Part shown: one piece after another, positions 26,738 through 34,283 of the stretch
How the letters are laid out: every line of letters begins with the position of its first letter
Numbering within the stretch: position 1 is the stretch's first letter
Virus record (IMG/VR): IMGVR_UViG_3300028654_000001
Span: 434,001 to 498,000 of that record
DNA: 64,000 bases
Reading direction: 5' to 3' (one strand)
DNA from: a virus
Notes under the pieces: generated by a model
The model's input: only the letters and a program-made list of their open reading frames with translations
The model's database searches: none
Told to the model about the DNA's origin: nothing
Program-made: the position numbers and the translations under genes

Positions 26738-27924
26738 ATAACCCGCCCCTCATGAGCCCCACCCACAACCAATATTTCAGCCTCAGTCTCGAGCTCTGGG
26801 TGTGTGATATTTGACATCAAGACTTTTTCTACTGGGATCTTAAATTCAAGTGCGGTGCCAAAGGCGGATGCACGAGAAGAATCGTAACTGAAAGACGAGA
26901 TGGACCTTGTGTCCAAACTGGCTTCCTGCCCTTTTTTAGACTTCTCGAGCCCTTGACCTTGAACCCCTCTGAACAGAGTTAGCTCTTTGATCCCCAAGTG
27001 CTTGTAGTAGGCCTGAGAGAAGTCATAGGCATCTTGTAGGTACTTCTTGAGTTCTTTGCTTTTAGCCCCATCCTCACGGAATCCCTTAGCTTCATCCTCA
27101 TCCTCTTTTGGAGTACGAGATCCACTAACCCCCCAGGATTCAACCGCTCCAACCATATTCTGAACAGACTCTGAATCAGCAAAGTCTCCCGCGATCCTCC
27201 ACCCAGCAACAGCACCCCTACCGACTTTTTGAGCCTCAGCATCCTTTTTCGACAGGTATTGCTGGAAGTACTCGCCGAGTTTATCGCCACCAGCCCATAG
27301 AGCTTGTTCCTGAGGGCTGAGACGATCAAAGGCCTTCTTAAACTTGTTAGGATACTGATCCCCAGGAGATCTCTTCTTCATATGGGCACTCTTGAAGGAC
27401 TTGACTGCCTTAGTCATCTCAGCAGTGATCCTATCAAAGTGCTCCTTGTTTTCTGCTATGATCGCATCAAGTTTTTTGGCATCAGGCTTAAATGGATTGG
27501 TTGATACCTCTTCGTCGGAGTCACCCTTTGGTTTTGCCTCTGAAACTGGTTCCTTAGTTTCAGGCTTTTTATCATCCTGATCTTCAGGATCCTTTGACCT
27601 GCCACCAGAGGTGTCCTCTTCCTTCTGCTTGCCAAGCCACTCATAGTACTCTTTTATGGCCTTAGAGTAGAAGCTAGGGTTCTTCAAAGCAGTACTAAAG
27701 GAGACTTCCTTGTTCTTCTTACGAGAATCAGAATCGGAGCTCGGGTTGGGTACTCTTCGCTTACCACCCTCTTGAGTGGAATCTAACCACTCTTTCCACC
27801 TAGGAGGGATCTTACCCTTCTTTGAAGACTCTTCACCTTCCTCCTCACCAGTGCTAAACGCAAGCTTGGTTTGGGCTCGAGCGTATCGAGCGGCAACACG
27901 AAGGATCAGGGCAGCTTCTGACAC
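26734..27924 (-). CDS. Mono-ADP-ribosyltransferase-like protein with N-terminal RVAARY tag
   Basis: 396 residues. The N-terminus SEAALILRVAARYARAQ carries a motif shared with other proteins of this phage. A long charged low-complexity region follows (about 25-150), then a helical domain. The C-terminal 90 residues show the ART order R-S-E: LTLFRGVQGQG (Arg), SISSFSYDSSRASAFG (STS-like), and ETEAEILVVGG (ExE). Phage ARTs such as T4 Alt/ModA modify host RNA polymerase and ribosomal proteins, and Alt is injected with DNA. Catalytic assignment rests on motif order. Confidence 0.7.
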   Translation of the reverse strand: MSEAALILRVAARYARAQTKLAFSTGEEEGEESSKKGKIPPRWKEWLDSTQEGGKRRVPNPSSDSDSRKKNKEVSFSTALKNPSFYSKAIKEYYEWLGKQKEEDTSGGRSKDPEDQDDKKPETKEPVSEAKPKGDSDEEVSTNPFKPDAKKLDAIIAENKEHFDRITAEMTKAVKSFKSAHMKKRSPGDQYPNKFKKAFDRLSPQEQALWAGGDKLGEYFQQYLSKKDAEAQKVGRGAVAGWRIAGDFADSESVQNMVGAVESWGVSGSRTPKEDEDEAKGFREDGAKSKELKKYLQDAYDFSQAYYKHLGIKELTLFRGVQGQGLEKSKKGQEASLDTRSISSFSYDSSRASAFGTALEFKIPVEKVLMSNITHPELETEAEILVVGGAHEGRVI

Positions 27925-27953
27925 ACAAGTTCAACCCTATAAGTCAATTAGAT

Positions 27954-28030
27954 TGGCACCCCCAGAAGAACTCGAATCTTCAACCTCTGGCTTCGAAGGC
28001 CAACGCTCTATCCAATTGAGCTATAGGGGC
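27954..28030 (-). tRNA. tRNA-Arg(TCG)
   Basis: Anticodon TTGGC-CTTCGAA-GCCAG, D stem GCTC/GAGC, T arm GAAGA-TTCGAGT-TCTTC, CCA encoded. Confidence 0.93.
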
Positions 28031-28034
28031 ATGA

Positions 28035-28367
28035 CTAACGGGAACGATTACTACAGTGGATGCTACCACCGGCATTGGCATTCCCATGAATATCTTGACA
28101 GTTGACGCTACCACCCGCGCTAGCTGATCCCTGGATGTTCTCAGCATGAACACTCCCTCCAGCACTCACGTTACCCGCGACATCTCCACAAGTGACAGAC
28201 CCGTCAGCACGAAGGTTGACGAGAGGGGCTTCCCAGTTGATGTTGACAACACCTTGAAGACCACCCTCTACCACCACCCCATCGATAGAGACTACCCCGT
28301 CGATTACCGAAAGGTTGGAGCCAGAGGGGCTTTCTATACGCTTACCGTTGATTACAATTACAGGCAT
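28035..28367 (-). CDS. Bactofilin-like repeat protein
   Basis: About 110 residues from ATG 28367 (MPVIVINGKRIE); a longer reading frame would run into the upstream tRNA gene. The C-terminal half has three imperfect repeats of about 16 residues built on AGGSV/AGGSI (SAGGSVHAENIQG, SAGGSVNCQDIHG, NAGGSIHC). This pattern fits a beta-helix such as bactofilin or polymer-forming domains. Role unknown. Confidence 0.6.
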   Translation of the reverse strand: MPVIVINGKRIESPSGSNLSVIDGVVSIDGVVVEGGLQGVVNINWEAPLVNLRADGSVTCGDVAGNVSAGGSVHAENIQGSASAGGSVNCQDIHGNANAGGSIHCSNRSR

Positions 28368-28387
28368 AGCCAGTAATACACCGTAGT

Positions 28388-28464
28388 TGGCGATCCTGGG
28401 GAGACTCGAACTCCCGACGTTTTGATTCGGAATCAAAGACTCTATCCAACTGAGCTACAGGATC
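28388..28464 (-). tRNA. tRNA-Arg(CCG)
   Basis: Acceptor GATCCTG/CAGGATC, anticodon TTTGA-TTCCGAA-TCAAA, T arm GGGAG-TTCGAGT-CTCCC, CCA encoded. Confidence 0.93.
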
Positions 28465-28466
28465 AT

Positions 28467-28542
28467 TGGTGTCCACAGGTGGGATCGAACCACCGGCCTC
28501 TCGGTTCGCAGCCGAACGCTCTATCCTCTGAGCTATGCGGAC
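28467..28542 (-). tRNA. tRNA-Arg(GCG)
   Basis: Acceptor GTCCGCA/TGTGGAC, anticodon TTCGG-CTGCGAA-CCGAG, T arm GGTGG-TTCGATC-CCACC, CCA encoded. Confidence 0.93.
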
Positions 28543-28579
28543 ATGTTAGTAACGGGGTACCGCTACTAACTTGACCTAG

Positions 28580-29089
28580 CTAGTAGCGGTAGAGTTGAGC
28601 CTCTAGGGGAACAGTATCCTTACTGAAGGTTCCCTCTTGACCCTCAGGAATCAGTACAATACTGAGATCTGGAATACTCCTCGAGAGGAACACCTCGGTA
28701 CTCCAAAGGAGACCTTGCAGACCAGACCTCAGGAACTCTATCTTCGTCTCTGGGGTGAAGATATCCCTACAATGCTTACGAACATTGCAGAAAGTACTTG
28801 CAGTCATCCAAACCCGGCTCACTCTCTTATCTAACCGCTCAACTGAAAGGAAAGCGTCAGCAATTAAGTCAGGAGTGAGTAGGGTAGGAGTTGTAAGAGA
28901 TCTCTCGAAACAATGAAGGGCTTCCTTCAAGTGTTCGAGACCCTTATCTTGCATCGGGTTCTTGTTGGTCTTCTTACCAACATTAGTAGCCAGCAAGAGG
29001 AAGTCCCCTCTCATCTGATTGATGATCTCGAGCTGGCTGTCAGTGAATAACTTCTTCGGGCCAAAAACAGACTGAATATCTAAAGGCAT
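28580..29089 (-). CDS. Hypothetical protein
   Basis: 169 residues, mostly helical (GLEHLKEALHCFERSL, DLIADAFLSVERLDKRVSRVW). No motif recognised. SD-like GGAGG lies before ATG 29089 with a GGTGTA motif about 20 bases upstream. Confidence 0.6.
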   Translation of the reverse strand: MPLDIQSVFGPKKLFTDSQLEIINQMRGDFLLLATNVGKKTNKNPMQDKGLEHLKEALHCFERSLTTPTLLTPDLIADAFLSVERLDKRVSRVWMTASTFCNVRKHCRDIFTPETKIEFLRSGLQGLLWSTEVFLSRSIPDLSIVLIPEGQEGTFSKDTVPLEAQLYRY

Positions 29090-29116
29090 GATAACCTCCA
29101 GAACTCAAATACACCA

Positions 29117-29192
29117 TGGTACCTCCGGCAGGATTCGAACCTGCAATAAACAGTTTAGAAAACTGCGAGTCTATCCGTTGACCTACGGAGGC
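29117..29192 (-). tRNA. tRNA-Arg(TCT)
   Basis: Acceptor GCCTCCG/CGGAGGT, anticodon GCAGT-TTTCTAA-ACTGT, T arm GCAGG-TTCGAAT-CCTGC, CCA encoded. Confidence 0.92.
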
Positions 29193-29198
29193 ATGAAC

Positions 29199-29756
29199 TC
29201 AAACAACGAATCCGCCCAGGTTCCCAGCCATGAGCTCTTCATAGTCATACGTCTTTCCAAGACAATCCTTGATGGTAACATCCTTGGTTCCGAACCCCAT
29301 GAGATGCCCATCGTAGATTAGGATCTTGTCCGGTACCTTGGACTCACACCGAACGAACTTCTGACCTCTCTCGGTGATTCGGTACCGACCCGTCATGTCG
29401 ACAACGGGCTTGTTACTCAAGACCGACTTCTTCACCGGCTGGTGCTCTTCAATGAGCTTCCAGCACTTGAGCTTGGACCACTCTCCGCCACGGACCTCAG
29501 ACCCGACTGCAGCCATGTTCTCGAGGTACTTGGACACGTGAAGCCAATCCTCCGGAGTGTCCAGGAAGTGTCGGTACATCAAGATGAGTACGTAGGCCAT
29601 CGTTGGGGATAAGTCCTTCTCGAGCACCCTCACCAACTGCTTGCAACAAGGGCAGATGACTCCAGAGCCCCGGACCCTTTGCTGCATCTGCTCCTGAGCT
29701 TTTGCAACCGTAGTGGTCTTAGGGTCAAGGTTGATCTCGAAGGGCTTCTTCGGCAT
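29199..29756 (-). CDS. Hypothetical zinc-ribbon / winged-helix-like protein
   Basis: 185 residues. CPCC near residue 36 is the only Cys pair of a possible zinc knuckle. The middle (AYVLILMYRHFLDTPEDW, WSKLKCWKLIEEHQ) and GRYRITERGQKFVR look like a winged-helix domain of the type in phage transcription or replication adaptors. A GGTGTA motif lies 12 bases before the start. Role unknown. Confidence 0.6.
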   Translation of the reverse strand: MPKKPFEINLDPKTTTVAKAQEQMQQRVRGSGVICPCCKQLVRVLEKDLSPTMAYVLILMYRHFLDTPEDWLHVSKYLENMAAVGSEVRGGEWSKLKCWKLIEEHQPVKKSVLSNKPVVDMTGRYRITERGQKFVRCESKVPDKILIYDGHLMGFGTKDVTIKDCLGKTYDYEELMAGNLGGFVV

Positions 29757-29782
29757 GCGATGTGATTACACCTAAAAGATCA

Positions 29783-29882
29783 GGAGAGACAAGAAGAGCG
29801 AAAAGAGTGCTCACCTAATGAGCTACCCACCCGAAGGCGGCTACGGAGTTGAACCATTGTACTTCTCGCGGGCATTCTCCCC
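29783..29882 (-). ncRNA. Y-RNA-like element A (tRNA-like, UUCG-closed)
   Basis: Ends pair as GGGGAGA/TCTCTCC. The 5' side continues ATGC and the 3' side TTG, forming the conserved internal loop. Helix P2 is GCGAGAAG/CTTTTCGC, followed by TACAAT. Inside lies a T-arm-like hairpin (ATGG-TTCAACT-CCGT), an acceptor-like helix closed by TTCG (CCGCC-TTCG-GGTGG), and a D-arm (GCTC...GAGC). T arm before D arm is the permuted order of bacterial YrlA RNAs. 100 nt. Confidence 0.75.
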
Positions 29883-29887
29883 TTTAG

Positions 29888-29959
29888 AGCGGGTAACCAG
29901 ACTCGAACTGGTGACATTCAACTTGGAAGGATGACGTTCTACCACTGAACTATACCCGC
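29888..29959 (-). tRNA. tRNA-Gly(TCC)
   Basis: Acceptor GCGGGTA/TACCCGC, anticodon TCATC-CTTCCAA-GTTGA, D arm GTTCAGTGGTAGAAC, T loop TTCGAGT. CCA not encoded. Confidence 0.92.
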
Positions 29960-29964
29960 ATTAG

Positions 29965-30036
29965 AGTCGAGGATGAGATTCGAACTCACATACAACGGTT
30001 TTGCAAACCGCCCCCTGACCATTCGGGCACCTCGAC
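29965..30036 (-). tRNA. tRNA-Cys(GCA)
   Basis: Acceptor GTCGAGG/CCTCGAC, anticodon GCGGT-TTGCAAA-ACCGT, T arm TGAG-TTCGAAT-CTCA. CCA not encoded. Confidence 0.9.
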
Positions 30037-30047
30037 GTAATGTATAG

Positions 30048-30120
30048 AGCGGGCGATCGGGATCGAACCGACCAGATCCTGATTGGCAACCAGGTACCTC
30101 ACCGTTGAGGAGTCACCCGC
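30048..30120 (-). tRNA. tRNA-Gly(GCC)
   Basis: Acceptor GCGGGTG/CGCCCGC, anticodon CCTGG-TTGCCAA-TCAGG, T arm TCGG-TTCGATC-CCGA. CCA not encoded. Confidence 0.92.
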
Positions 30121-30121
30121 A

Positions 30122-30156
30122 CAAAAAGAAGGAAGCCCGGTTCTCACTAGGCTTCC
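30122..30156 (-). terminator. Rho-independent terminator inside the tRNA array
   Basis: Stem GGAAGCC/GGCTTCC with a 12-base loop followed on the minus strand by TTCTTTTT. It lies between tRNA-Thr(GGT) and tRNA-Gly(GCC). Confidence 0.75.
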
Positions 30157-30228
30157 TACAGGGGCGAACCGGTTTCCCAGTTTTGCCCTCCACCACGGAT
30201 TACCCACGTTTTACGGGGTTATCTCCGG

Positions 30229-30301
30229 AGCCCACACCCGGACTTGAACCGGGCACCCCGTCCTTACCAAGGACGTGCTCTACCAAATGAGCTATGCGGG
30301 C
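30229..30301 (-). tRNA. tRNA-Thr(GGT)
   Basis: Acceptor GCCCGCA/TGTGGGC, anticodon CGTCC-TTGGTAA-GGACG, T arm CCCGG-TTCAAGT-CCGGG. CCA not exactly encoded. Confidence 0.92.
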
Positions 30302-30302
30302 A

Positions 30303-30617
30303 TTATGACTTACGGTTAGGGAACTTTGACTTGGGGTTGACTGAGAACCCCAAAAGAAGGTTGTGGTCATTATCATCGTAGTTCCCGCAAAGGTACCCAA
30401 CCTCGGTACCCGGGATGGTCCCTATGACCCCATTGAGGAGGCCTAGGATGCTAAGAGTGGTTCGGTTAGCCACCCGAACTTGAACCGTAGGGTGATCTGC
30501 TAGGACCTCATTCGCCGGAACTCGATGGGCGAACAAGGCCTTGATGGCCTCAGGATCAATCTGAAAGTATTCATTGAGGCACTTCACAATGTGCTCTGCT
30601 AGCTCTATCTGATCCAT
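30303..30617 (-). CDS. Hypothetical protein
   Basis: 104 residues from ATG 30617, chosen because a longer frame would enter the upstream tRNA-Gly gene and because a GGTGTA motif lies 10 bases before it. Helical N-terminus (IELAEHIVKCLNEYFQ), beta-rich remainder ending in a basic tail. No family recognised. Confidence 0.6.
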   Translation of the reverse strand: MDQIELAEHIVKCLNEYFQIDPEAIKALFAHRVPANEVLADHPTVQVRVANRTTLSILGLLNGVIGTIPGTEVGYLCGNYDDNDHNLLLGFSVNPKSKFPNRKS

Positions 30618-30635
30618 GATAACCAGATACACCAG

Positions 30636-30708
30636 AGCGGGAAAAGGGACTCGAACCCTCGACATTTTGGTTGGGAACCAAGTACTCTACCAACTGAGTT
30701 ACTCCCGC
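30636..30708 (-). tRNA. tRNA-Gly(CCC)
   Basis: Acceptor GCGGGAG/TTCCCGC, loop TTCCCAA with one mismatch at the base of the anticodon stem, T loop TTCGAGT. CCA not encoded. Confidence 0.85.
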
Positions 30709-30712
30709 AAAA

Positions 30713-31264
30713 TCAGATCTTCTTCTCGATCTCTTCCCACACCTCGAGTGCGGCCTGAGTCCTCTTCATATCAGCTTCTGACTCAGGCCTAGGTATGCCA
30801 TTGATCTCAAAGACAGCGGTAGCGGAGATCAATGCTTTGAGCAACTTGATTTTCTGCTTGGTGAAAGCCTTGAGAACCTTGAAGTCAGCTTTGGGGAAAG
30901 CTTCTACGAAGTCCAGGACATCCGTCTCGTCCGTGTACTCAGTGATGGCTGCCCAAGTCACATGCTCCTGATTGTCCAAGTACATGCACGCGGCTATCAT
31001 CACGTAGGTACTTGCCTTGGGCTTGTTCCACGTACCAGGACGAGCCTTCGGATTCATTGTCTGACTACAGAATCGCCACCCTTTCTTTGGAGCATACTCG
31101 AGCCAGTAACGAATGGTTGTTCGAAGCTTGAACCCATAGGGGTAGTCATTGACGAAGTACCCATTCTCCTTGCTGTCGTAGCCATACAGGGGCTTGCCAA
31201 ACTTGTTGGCAAGCTTGACTGTTTGCAGATACCCCTTTATGACCCGAGCAACTAGAAGATCCAT
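30713..31264 (-). CDS. Hypothetical protein with LVARVIKGY N-terminus
   Basis: 183 residues. The start MDLLVARVIKGYLQTVKLA resembles the N-terminal tag seen in several unrelated proteins of this phage. The body is mixed alpha/beta with no recognised motif; the C-terminal 40 residues are helical and acidic/basic. Confidence 0.6.
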   Translation of the reverse strand: MDLLVARVIKGYLQTVKLANKFGKPLYGYDSKENGYFVNDYPYGFKLRTTIRYWLEYAPKKGWRFCSQTMNPKARPGTWNKPKASTYVMIAACMYLDNQEHVTWAAITEYTDETDVLDFVEAFPKADFKVLKAFTKQKIKLLKALISATAVFEINGIPRPESEADMKRTQAALEVWEEIEKKI

Positions 31265-31292
31265 ACCTGATTGATTGAGATAAGAGGATTAG

Positions 31293-31366
31293 AGCTGACG
31301 AGGAGAATCGAACTCCTAACCCCTGGTTTACAAAACCAGAGCTCTACCGGATTGAGCTACATCAGC
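31293..31366 (-). tRNA. tRNA-Thr(TGT)
   Basis: Acceptor GCTGATG/CGTCAGC, anticodon CTGGT-TTTGTAA-ACCAG, T arm AGGAG-TTCGATT-CTCCT. CCA not encoded. Confidence 0.92.
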
Positions 31367-31370
31367 ATTG

Positions 31371-31500
31371 GGTTACTATTGCCAGTGGATTATCCCCGTT
31401 CTGGCCCGGAGTAACCACCGGTATTGGCAGCGATTGTACATTACTCTCTAGGTTCACGCGTAGTACCCAGATCATCTGGCCTAAGGCATTGCCAGATCCA
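31371..31500 (-). other. Structured spacer, possible decayed Y-RNA-like element
   Basis: No gene. It contains inverted repeats GGTTACT/AGTAACC and GCCAG/CTGGC. A GTACAAT motif is preceded by GAGTAAT, which pairs with a downstream GTTACTC. The conserved terminal helix and AUGC/UUG loop of the other Y-RNA-like elements are not found, so only a remnant is possible. Confidence 0.3.
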
Positions 31501-31501
31501 G

Positions 31502-31574
31502 TGGATCGGAGGAGAGTTGAACTCCTGCTCTCTCCCGTGCGAGGGGAGCGTTTTCCCAATTAAACTACCGACCC
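31502..31574 (-). tRNA. tRNA-Ala(CGC)
   Basis: Acceptor GGGTCGG/CCGATCC including the G3-U70 alanine identity pair, anticodon CTCCC-CTCGCAC-GGGAG, T loop TTCAACT. CCA not encoded. Confidence 0.85.
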
Positions 31575-31687
31575 CATGAAGTTTAGTGCCGAGTGCATTG
31601 CCGAGTCGAACGGCTTCTCAATCCAGAGCGAGGGAGGAAATGAACCTCCACAGGGCGTCCCCTGCACGACCAATCATACACTCGACA

Positions 31688-31764
31688 TGGTGGAAGTGAA
31701 GGGACTCGAACCCTCAACCTTTGGCTTGCAAAGCCACTGCTCTCCCAAATTGAGCTACACCCCC
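31688..31764 (-). tRNA. tRNA-Ala(TGC)
   Basis: Acceptor GGGGGTG/CACTTCC with G3-U70, D arm GCTC/GAGC, CCA encoded. The anticodon hairpin TGGC-TTTGCAAA-GCCA is irregular (8-base loop), so TGC is assigned with help of the alanine identity pair; GCA is the alternative. Confidence 0.75.
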
Positions 31765-31767
31765 ATA

Positions 31768-31977
31768 TTACTGGTCAACAATCTCTACTTCACTCTCTTT
31801 CCACCAGTAGAGTGGAAAGTCCAACATCACATACCCTATGTAAGGTGGGTGATTTGGCATACTTGTAACAACTCGTGTACTGGGTAATGGCTTTTCGATA
31901 TCAAGCCCATTACGTAACAGGTAGTTATTCCAGGCCTCGGGTTTAATCTTTACGAGTGTACCTACTGAAAGATCCAT
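31768..31977 (-). CDS. Small hypothetical protein
   Basis: 69 residues with an SH3-like beta pattern (VGTLVKIKPEAW, YIGYVMLDFPLYW, SEVEIVDQ). It stands alone between tRNA-Ala(TGC) and a small zinc protein; GGTGTA lies 9 bases upstream of the ATG. Confidence 0.55.
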   Translation of the reverse strand: MDLSVGTLVKIKPEAWNNYLLRNGLDIEKPLPSTRVVTSMPNHPPYIGYVMLDFPLYWWKESEVEIVDQ

Positions 31978-31995
31978 ACGGATCTATACACCATA

Positions 31996-32142
31996 TCAGT
32001 GATAATTATCAGGACGCTGACAACTACTATCATGATGAAGATACTCACCTTGATAGCACCAAGAATCACAGTAACCACAGACTTGAACGGTGGGTTCCTT
32101 TTTGGGTTCCGACTTATGTTCCTTCAAAATCTCTGCTTCCAT
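31996..32142 (-). CDS. Very small zinc-finger protein
   Basis: 48 residues from ATG 32142. CGYCDSWC...HHDSSC has four Cys/His ligands. Lysine/glutamate-rich N-terminus. Role unknown. Confidence 0.5.
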   Translation of the reverse strand: MEAEILKEHKSEPKKEPTVQVCGYCDSWCYQGEYLHHDSSCQRPDNYH

Positions 32143-32175
32143 GGTAACCTCAACTGAGTCACAAAAAAAGAAGAT

Positions 32176-32253
32176 TGGTGGACAGGATCGGAATCGAACC
32201 GACAATCAACACATTGACCTCTTAGGACAACACGCTTCCCTAGCGACCTGGGG
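32176..32253 (-). tRNA. Degenerate tRNA-like gene (loop CTAAGAG; possible Leu AAG)
   Basis: T arm GTCGG-TTCGATT-CCGAT and the 3' end with encoded CCA are intact. The 5' acceptor strand CCCCAGG pairs only in four positions with CCTGTCC, and the anticodon stem has a mismatch. Probably a damaged or recombinant tRNA gene. Confidence 0.45.
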
Positions 32254-32403
32254 TCTCCATGCCATTCGGTGCTTCTGAAACCTTGGTCAAACCTTCCAGA
32301 GTTGTCAAGGCCCGAGCCGCGCCCTGCCTCGCTCCCCTCTTTCCAGCTATGCGTTGGGGAGTCAACCCAATCACAACCTTGTTTTTAGTGGTGCCTTCCC
32401 AAT

Positions 32404-32901
32404 TTAGGCTATCCAGCCCATAGTGGAACATGCCGGACTCGAACCGGCCACCTCTTGCCTGCCAGGCAAGCGCTCTCCCAGATGAGCTAATGCCCCATTC
32501 TTTCTACCGTGACCTACGTTAAGAGACCCAAATGTTGGGGTAAGCGAGTGACAGTTTGGACATAAGAAGGTCAGGTTGGTTTCGATTGAGTTGTGAGGAT
32601 TTCCGTCTAGGTGCTCAACATTCACAGGGACCTTACCTGTTACCGGGTTCTTCTCAGCCCAATCACACCTAGTACAGTTTTCTCCGTACTTACTTATGAG
32701 GTACCTGCGAACATGACTTGAGACCCTAAGGTCTCGGCCATGACTGATGTTACCTGTTTCAAGACCCGACTTCCATCGATCAATGTACTCAAGGTACTGT
32801 TGCTCAAGCTGGCAGTAGTTCGAACAGTACTTGCTCCTGAGGTTGGTGACAGATTTGCCGCATATTGGGCATGGTTTTCTATCCCTACGGGGTCTAGCCA
32901 T
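32404..32901 (-). CDS. HNH endonuclease whose frame reads through tRNA-Ala
   Basis: 165 residues. CPICGKSV...CSNYC and CTRCDW are zinc pairs; VNVEHLDGNPHNSIETNLTFLCPNCHSLT is given here as its HNH region, with His in VEHLDG and the CPNCHS knuckle. The last 30 codons are the translation of the entire tRNA-Ala(GGC) gene, and the stop is 20 bases beyond it. A natural protein end near FGSLNVGHGRKNG would be enough, so the read-through may be tolerated rather than needed. Confidence 0.8.
   Translation of the reverse strand: MARPRRDRKPCPICGKSVTNLRSKYCSNYCQLEQQYLEYIDRWKSGLETGNISHGRDLRVSSHVRRYLISKYGENCTRCDWAEKNPVTGKVPVNVEHLDGNPHNSIETNLTFLCPNCHSLTPTFGSLNVGHGRKNGALAHLGERLPGRQEVAGSSPACSTMGWIA
32424..32496 (-). 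tRNA. tRNA-Ala(GGC)
   Basis: Acceptor GGGGCAT/ATGTTCC with G3-U70, anticodon CTTGC-CTGGCAG-GCAAG, T arm GCCGG-TTCGAGT-CCGGC. It lies wholly inside the 3' part of an HNH reading frame on the same strand. Confidence 0.9.
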
Positions 32902-32943
32902 GCTTTATGGAGAGCATAGGTGAATTACCAGACCGCTCTCACA

Positions 32944-33432
32944 TTACTTACGAATCTTGGACATGAGCTTTCGACCCATGTTCATCATGTGCATACCTAC
33001 AACCTCTGGATCAGCTACAATCTCTTTCAATTCAACTAGCTTTGAAAAGTCTGGCTTACCACTGATTGTGAATGGTATGTATGACATGCTGATAGTTGTC
33101 ATCTCTCCACGAATCCCTAGGTGCATCGCTATTGAGTCAACGGGTTGGGGTGGGGCAAAAAAGTAATAGATCTCATGTAAACGCGCTGAAGCGTTCACTG
33201 AGTATTTATCCCCAAGAGTCTTCCGAAACAAGTTCAGCAAATTAGGTAGGAGTAAGTTTACGGACTCCTTAGCCAGAGCAAAAATAGGTTTATCACCAGA
33301 GGGGGCAAAAGCTAGCTTGTCCTGAAACCTAGAGAAAACCCAATCAGGGATTGGTGGGTTCCACCCTGACATGGCTACCCGGAAGTTCCAGCTGGCGACA
33401 ACTCTTCTAACTAGAGGATCCATTCTAGCCAA
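32944..33432 (-). CDS. Hypothetical protein with RRVVASW N-terminus
   Basis: 162 residues. The N-terminus MARMDPLVRRVVASWNFRVA matches the tag motif of other proteins here. The middle is a helix followed by beta strands (HLGIRGEMTTISMSYIPFTI). No family recognised. Confidence 0.55.
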   Translation of the reverse strand: MARMDPLVRRVVASWNFRVAMSGWNPPIPDWVFSRFQDKLAFAPSGDKPIFALAKESVNLLLPNLLNLFRKTLGDKYSVNASARLHEIYYFFAPPQPVDSIAMHLGIRGEMTTISMSYIPFTISGKPDFSKLVELKEIVADPEVVGMHMMNMGRKLMSKIRK

Positions 33433-33451
33433 GGAAGGCTATAGATAGTTC

Positions 33452-33667
33452 CTACTTGCTGTACTTCCGGATGTGATGCACAACCCCTTGAGGGTCATAT
33501 TGATCAAAGTAATCAGCAACTTGCTCACGCTCCGTGTGAAGTTCAGCAAGCTCTTTGATTGTCAACTTGCGGTGATTGCGAATGCCATCCGTTGTTTGGA
33601 GCATACACATTCCACAGCAGCCCTTGATTCCAGCTCTACGCCGGTGATTCCGTTTGAAGTTTGCCAT
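33452..33667 (-). CDS. Small basic Cys-containing protein
   Basis: 71 residues, basic N-terminus (FKRNHRRRAGIKGCCGMC), then an acidic helix (LAELHTEREQVADYF). Similar short proteins are common in phages; role unknown. Confidence 0.55.
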   Translation of the reverse strand: MANFKRNHRRRAGIKGCCGMCMLQTTDGIRNHRKLTIKELAELHTEREQVADYFDQYDPQGVVHHIRKYSK

Positions 33668-33713
33668 GAGATCTCCGTGCCGCCGTCAGCGGCTTGAACG
33701 TGATCTCAGACAA

Positions 33714-33789
33714 TGGTTGGGATGCAGGGATTCGAACCCCGATACACGGCACCAGAAACCGCGGCCCTAGCCAGTTAGACGACATCCCA
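33714..33789 (-). tRNA. tRNA-Gln(CTG)
   Basis: Acceptor TGGGATG/CATCCCA, anticodon GCGGT-TTCTGGT-GCCGT, T arm GGGG-TTCGAAT-CCCT, CCA encoded. Confidence 0.9.
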
Positions 33790-33794
33790 ATGCG

Positions 33795-34031
33795 TTATGA
33801 ACCTTGAAGGAAGCCAGCGAGTAAGTCAAGTTGATTTGTTCTAGGTAGTGGCTTGAGTAACTCGAGCTCCGCCTCGAACTCCCTCAAGGGGGCTAGAGCT
33901 GCTTCTAGATCCACATCCACTACATCTTCGGACACTGCCCTTAGTGAAGAGGCCCAGCAGGCATAGCTGCAGTATTCGGCTCTAGGATAGACAACCGGTC
34001 TGACACCACACCACGGACAAGGTCTCTTCAT
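33795..34031 (-). CDS. Small zinc-finger protein
   Basis: 78 residues: CPWCGVRP...CSYACW gives two Cys pairs, followed by an acidic helix (VDLEAALAPLREFEAELELL). Function unknown. Confidence 0.6.
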   Translation of the reverse strand: MKRPCPWCGVRPVVYPRAEYCSYACWASSLRAVSEDVVDVDLEAALAPLREFEAELELLKPLPRTNQLDLLAGFLQGS

Positions 34032-34041
34032 AGGACATTAG

Positions 34042-34114
34042 CAGGGGCACAGAGACTCGAACTCATGATTGGCGGTTTTGGAGACCGCTTTCCTACCAAT
34101 TGAAAGATACCCCT
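34042..34114 (-). tRNA. tRNA-Trp(CCA)
   Basis: Acceptor AGGGGTA/TGCCCCT, anticodon GCGGT-CTCCAAA-ACCGC, discriminator G, T loop TTCGAGT. CCA tail not encoded. Confidence 0.93.
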
Positions 34115-34150
34115 AGAGTTACACCAAGTAATTGAAACAAGTAAAAAGGT

Positions 34151-34229
34151 TGGCGGAGCTGATGGGATTCGAACCCACGATCTATACCTTGACAGGGTAC
34201 TGGGGACGGCCGGACTCCCCTACAGCTCC
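34151..34229 (-). tRNA. tRNA-Asp(GTC)
   Basis: Acceptor GGAGCTG/CAGCTCC, anticodon GTACC-CTGTCAA-GGTAT, T arm GTGGG-TTCGAAT-CCCAT, discriminator G, CCA encoded. The D arm is long. Confidence 0.9.
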
Positions 34230-34283
34230 GTAGTATCACCACAATCGCCAGAATCGCTATCCATAAAGCATCTCCTTTCGTTT

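Noticed and set aside
32240-32431. 63-codon minus-strand frame after tRNA-Ala(GGC)
   Set aside because: Overlaps tRNA sequence at both ends and lacks a good start; no similarity.
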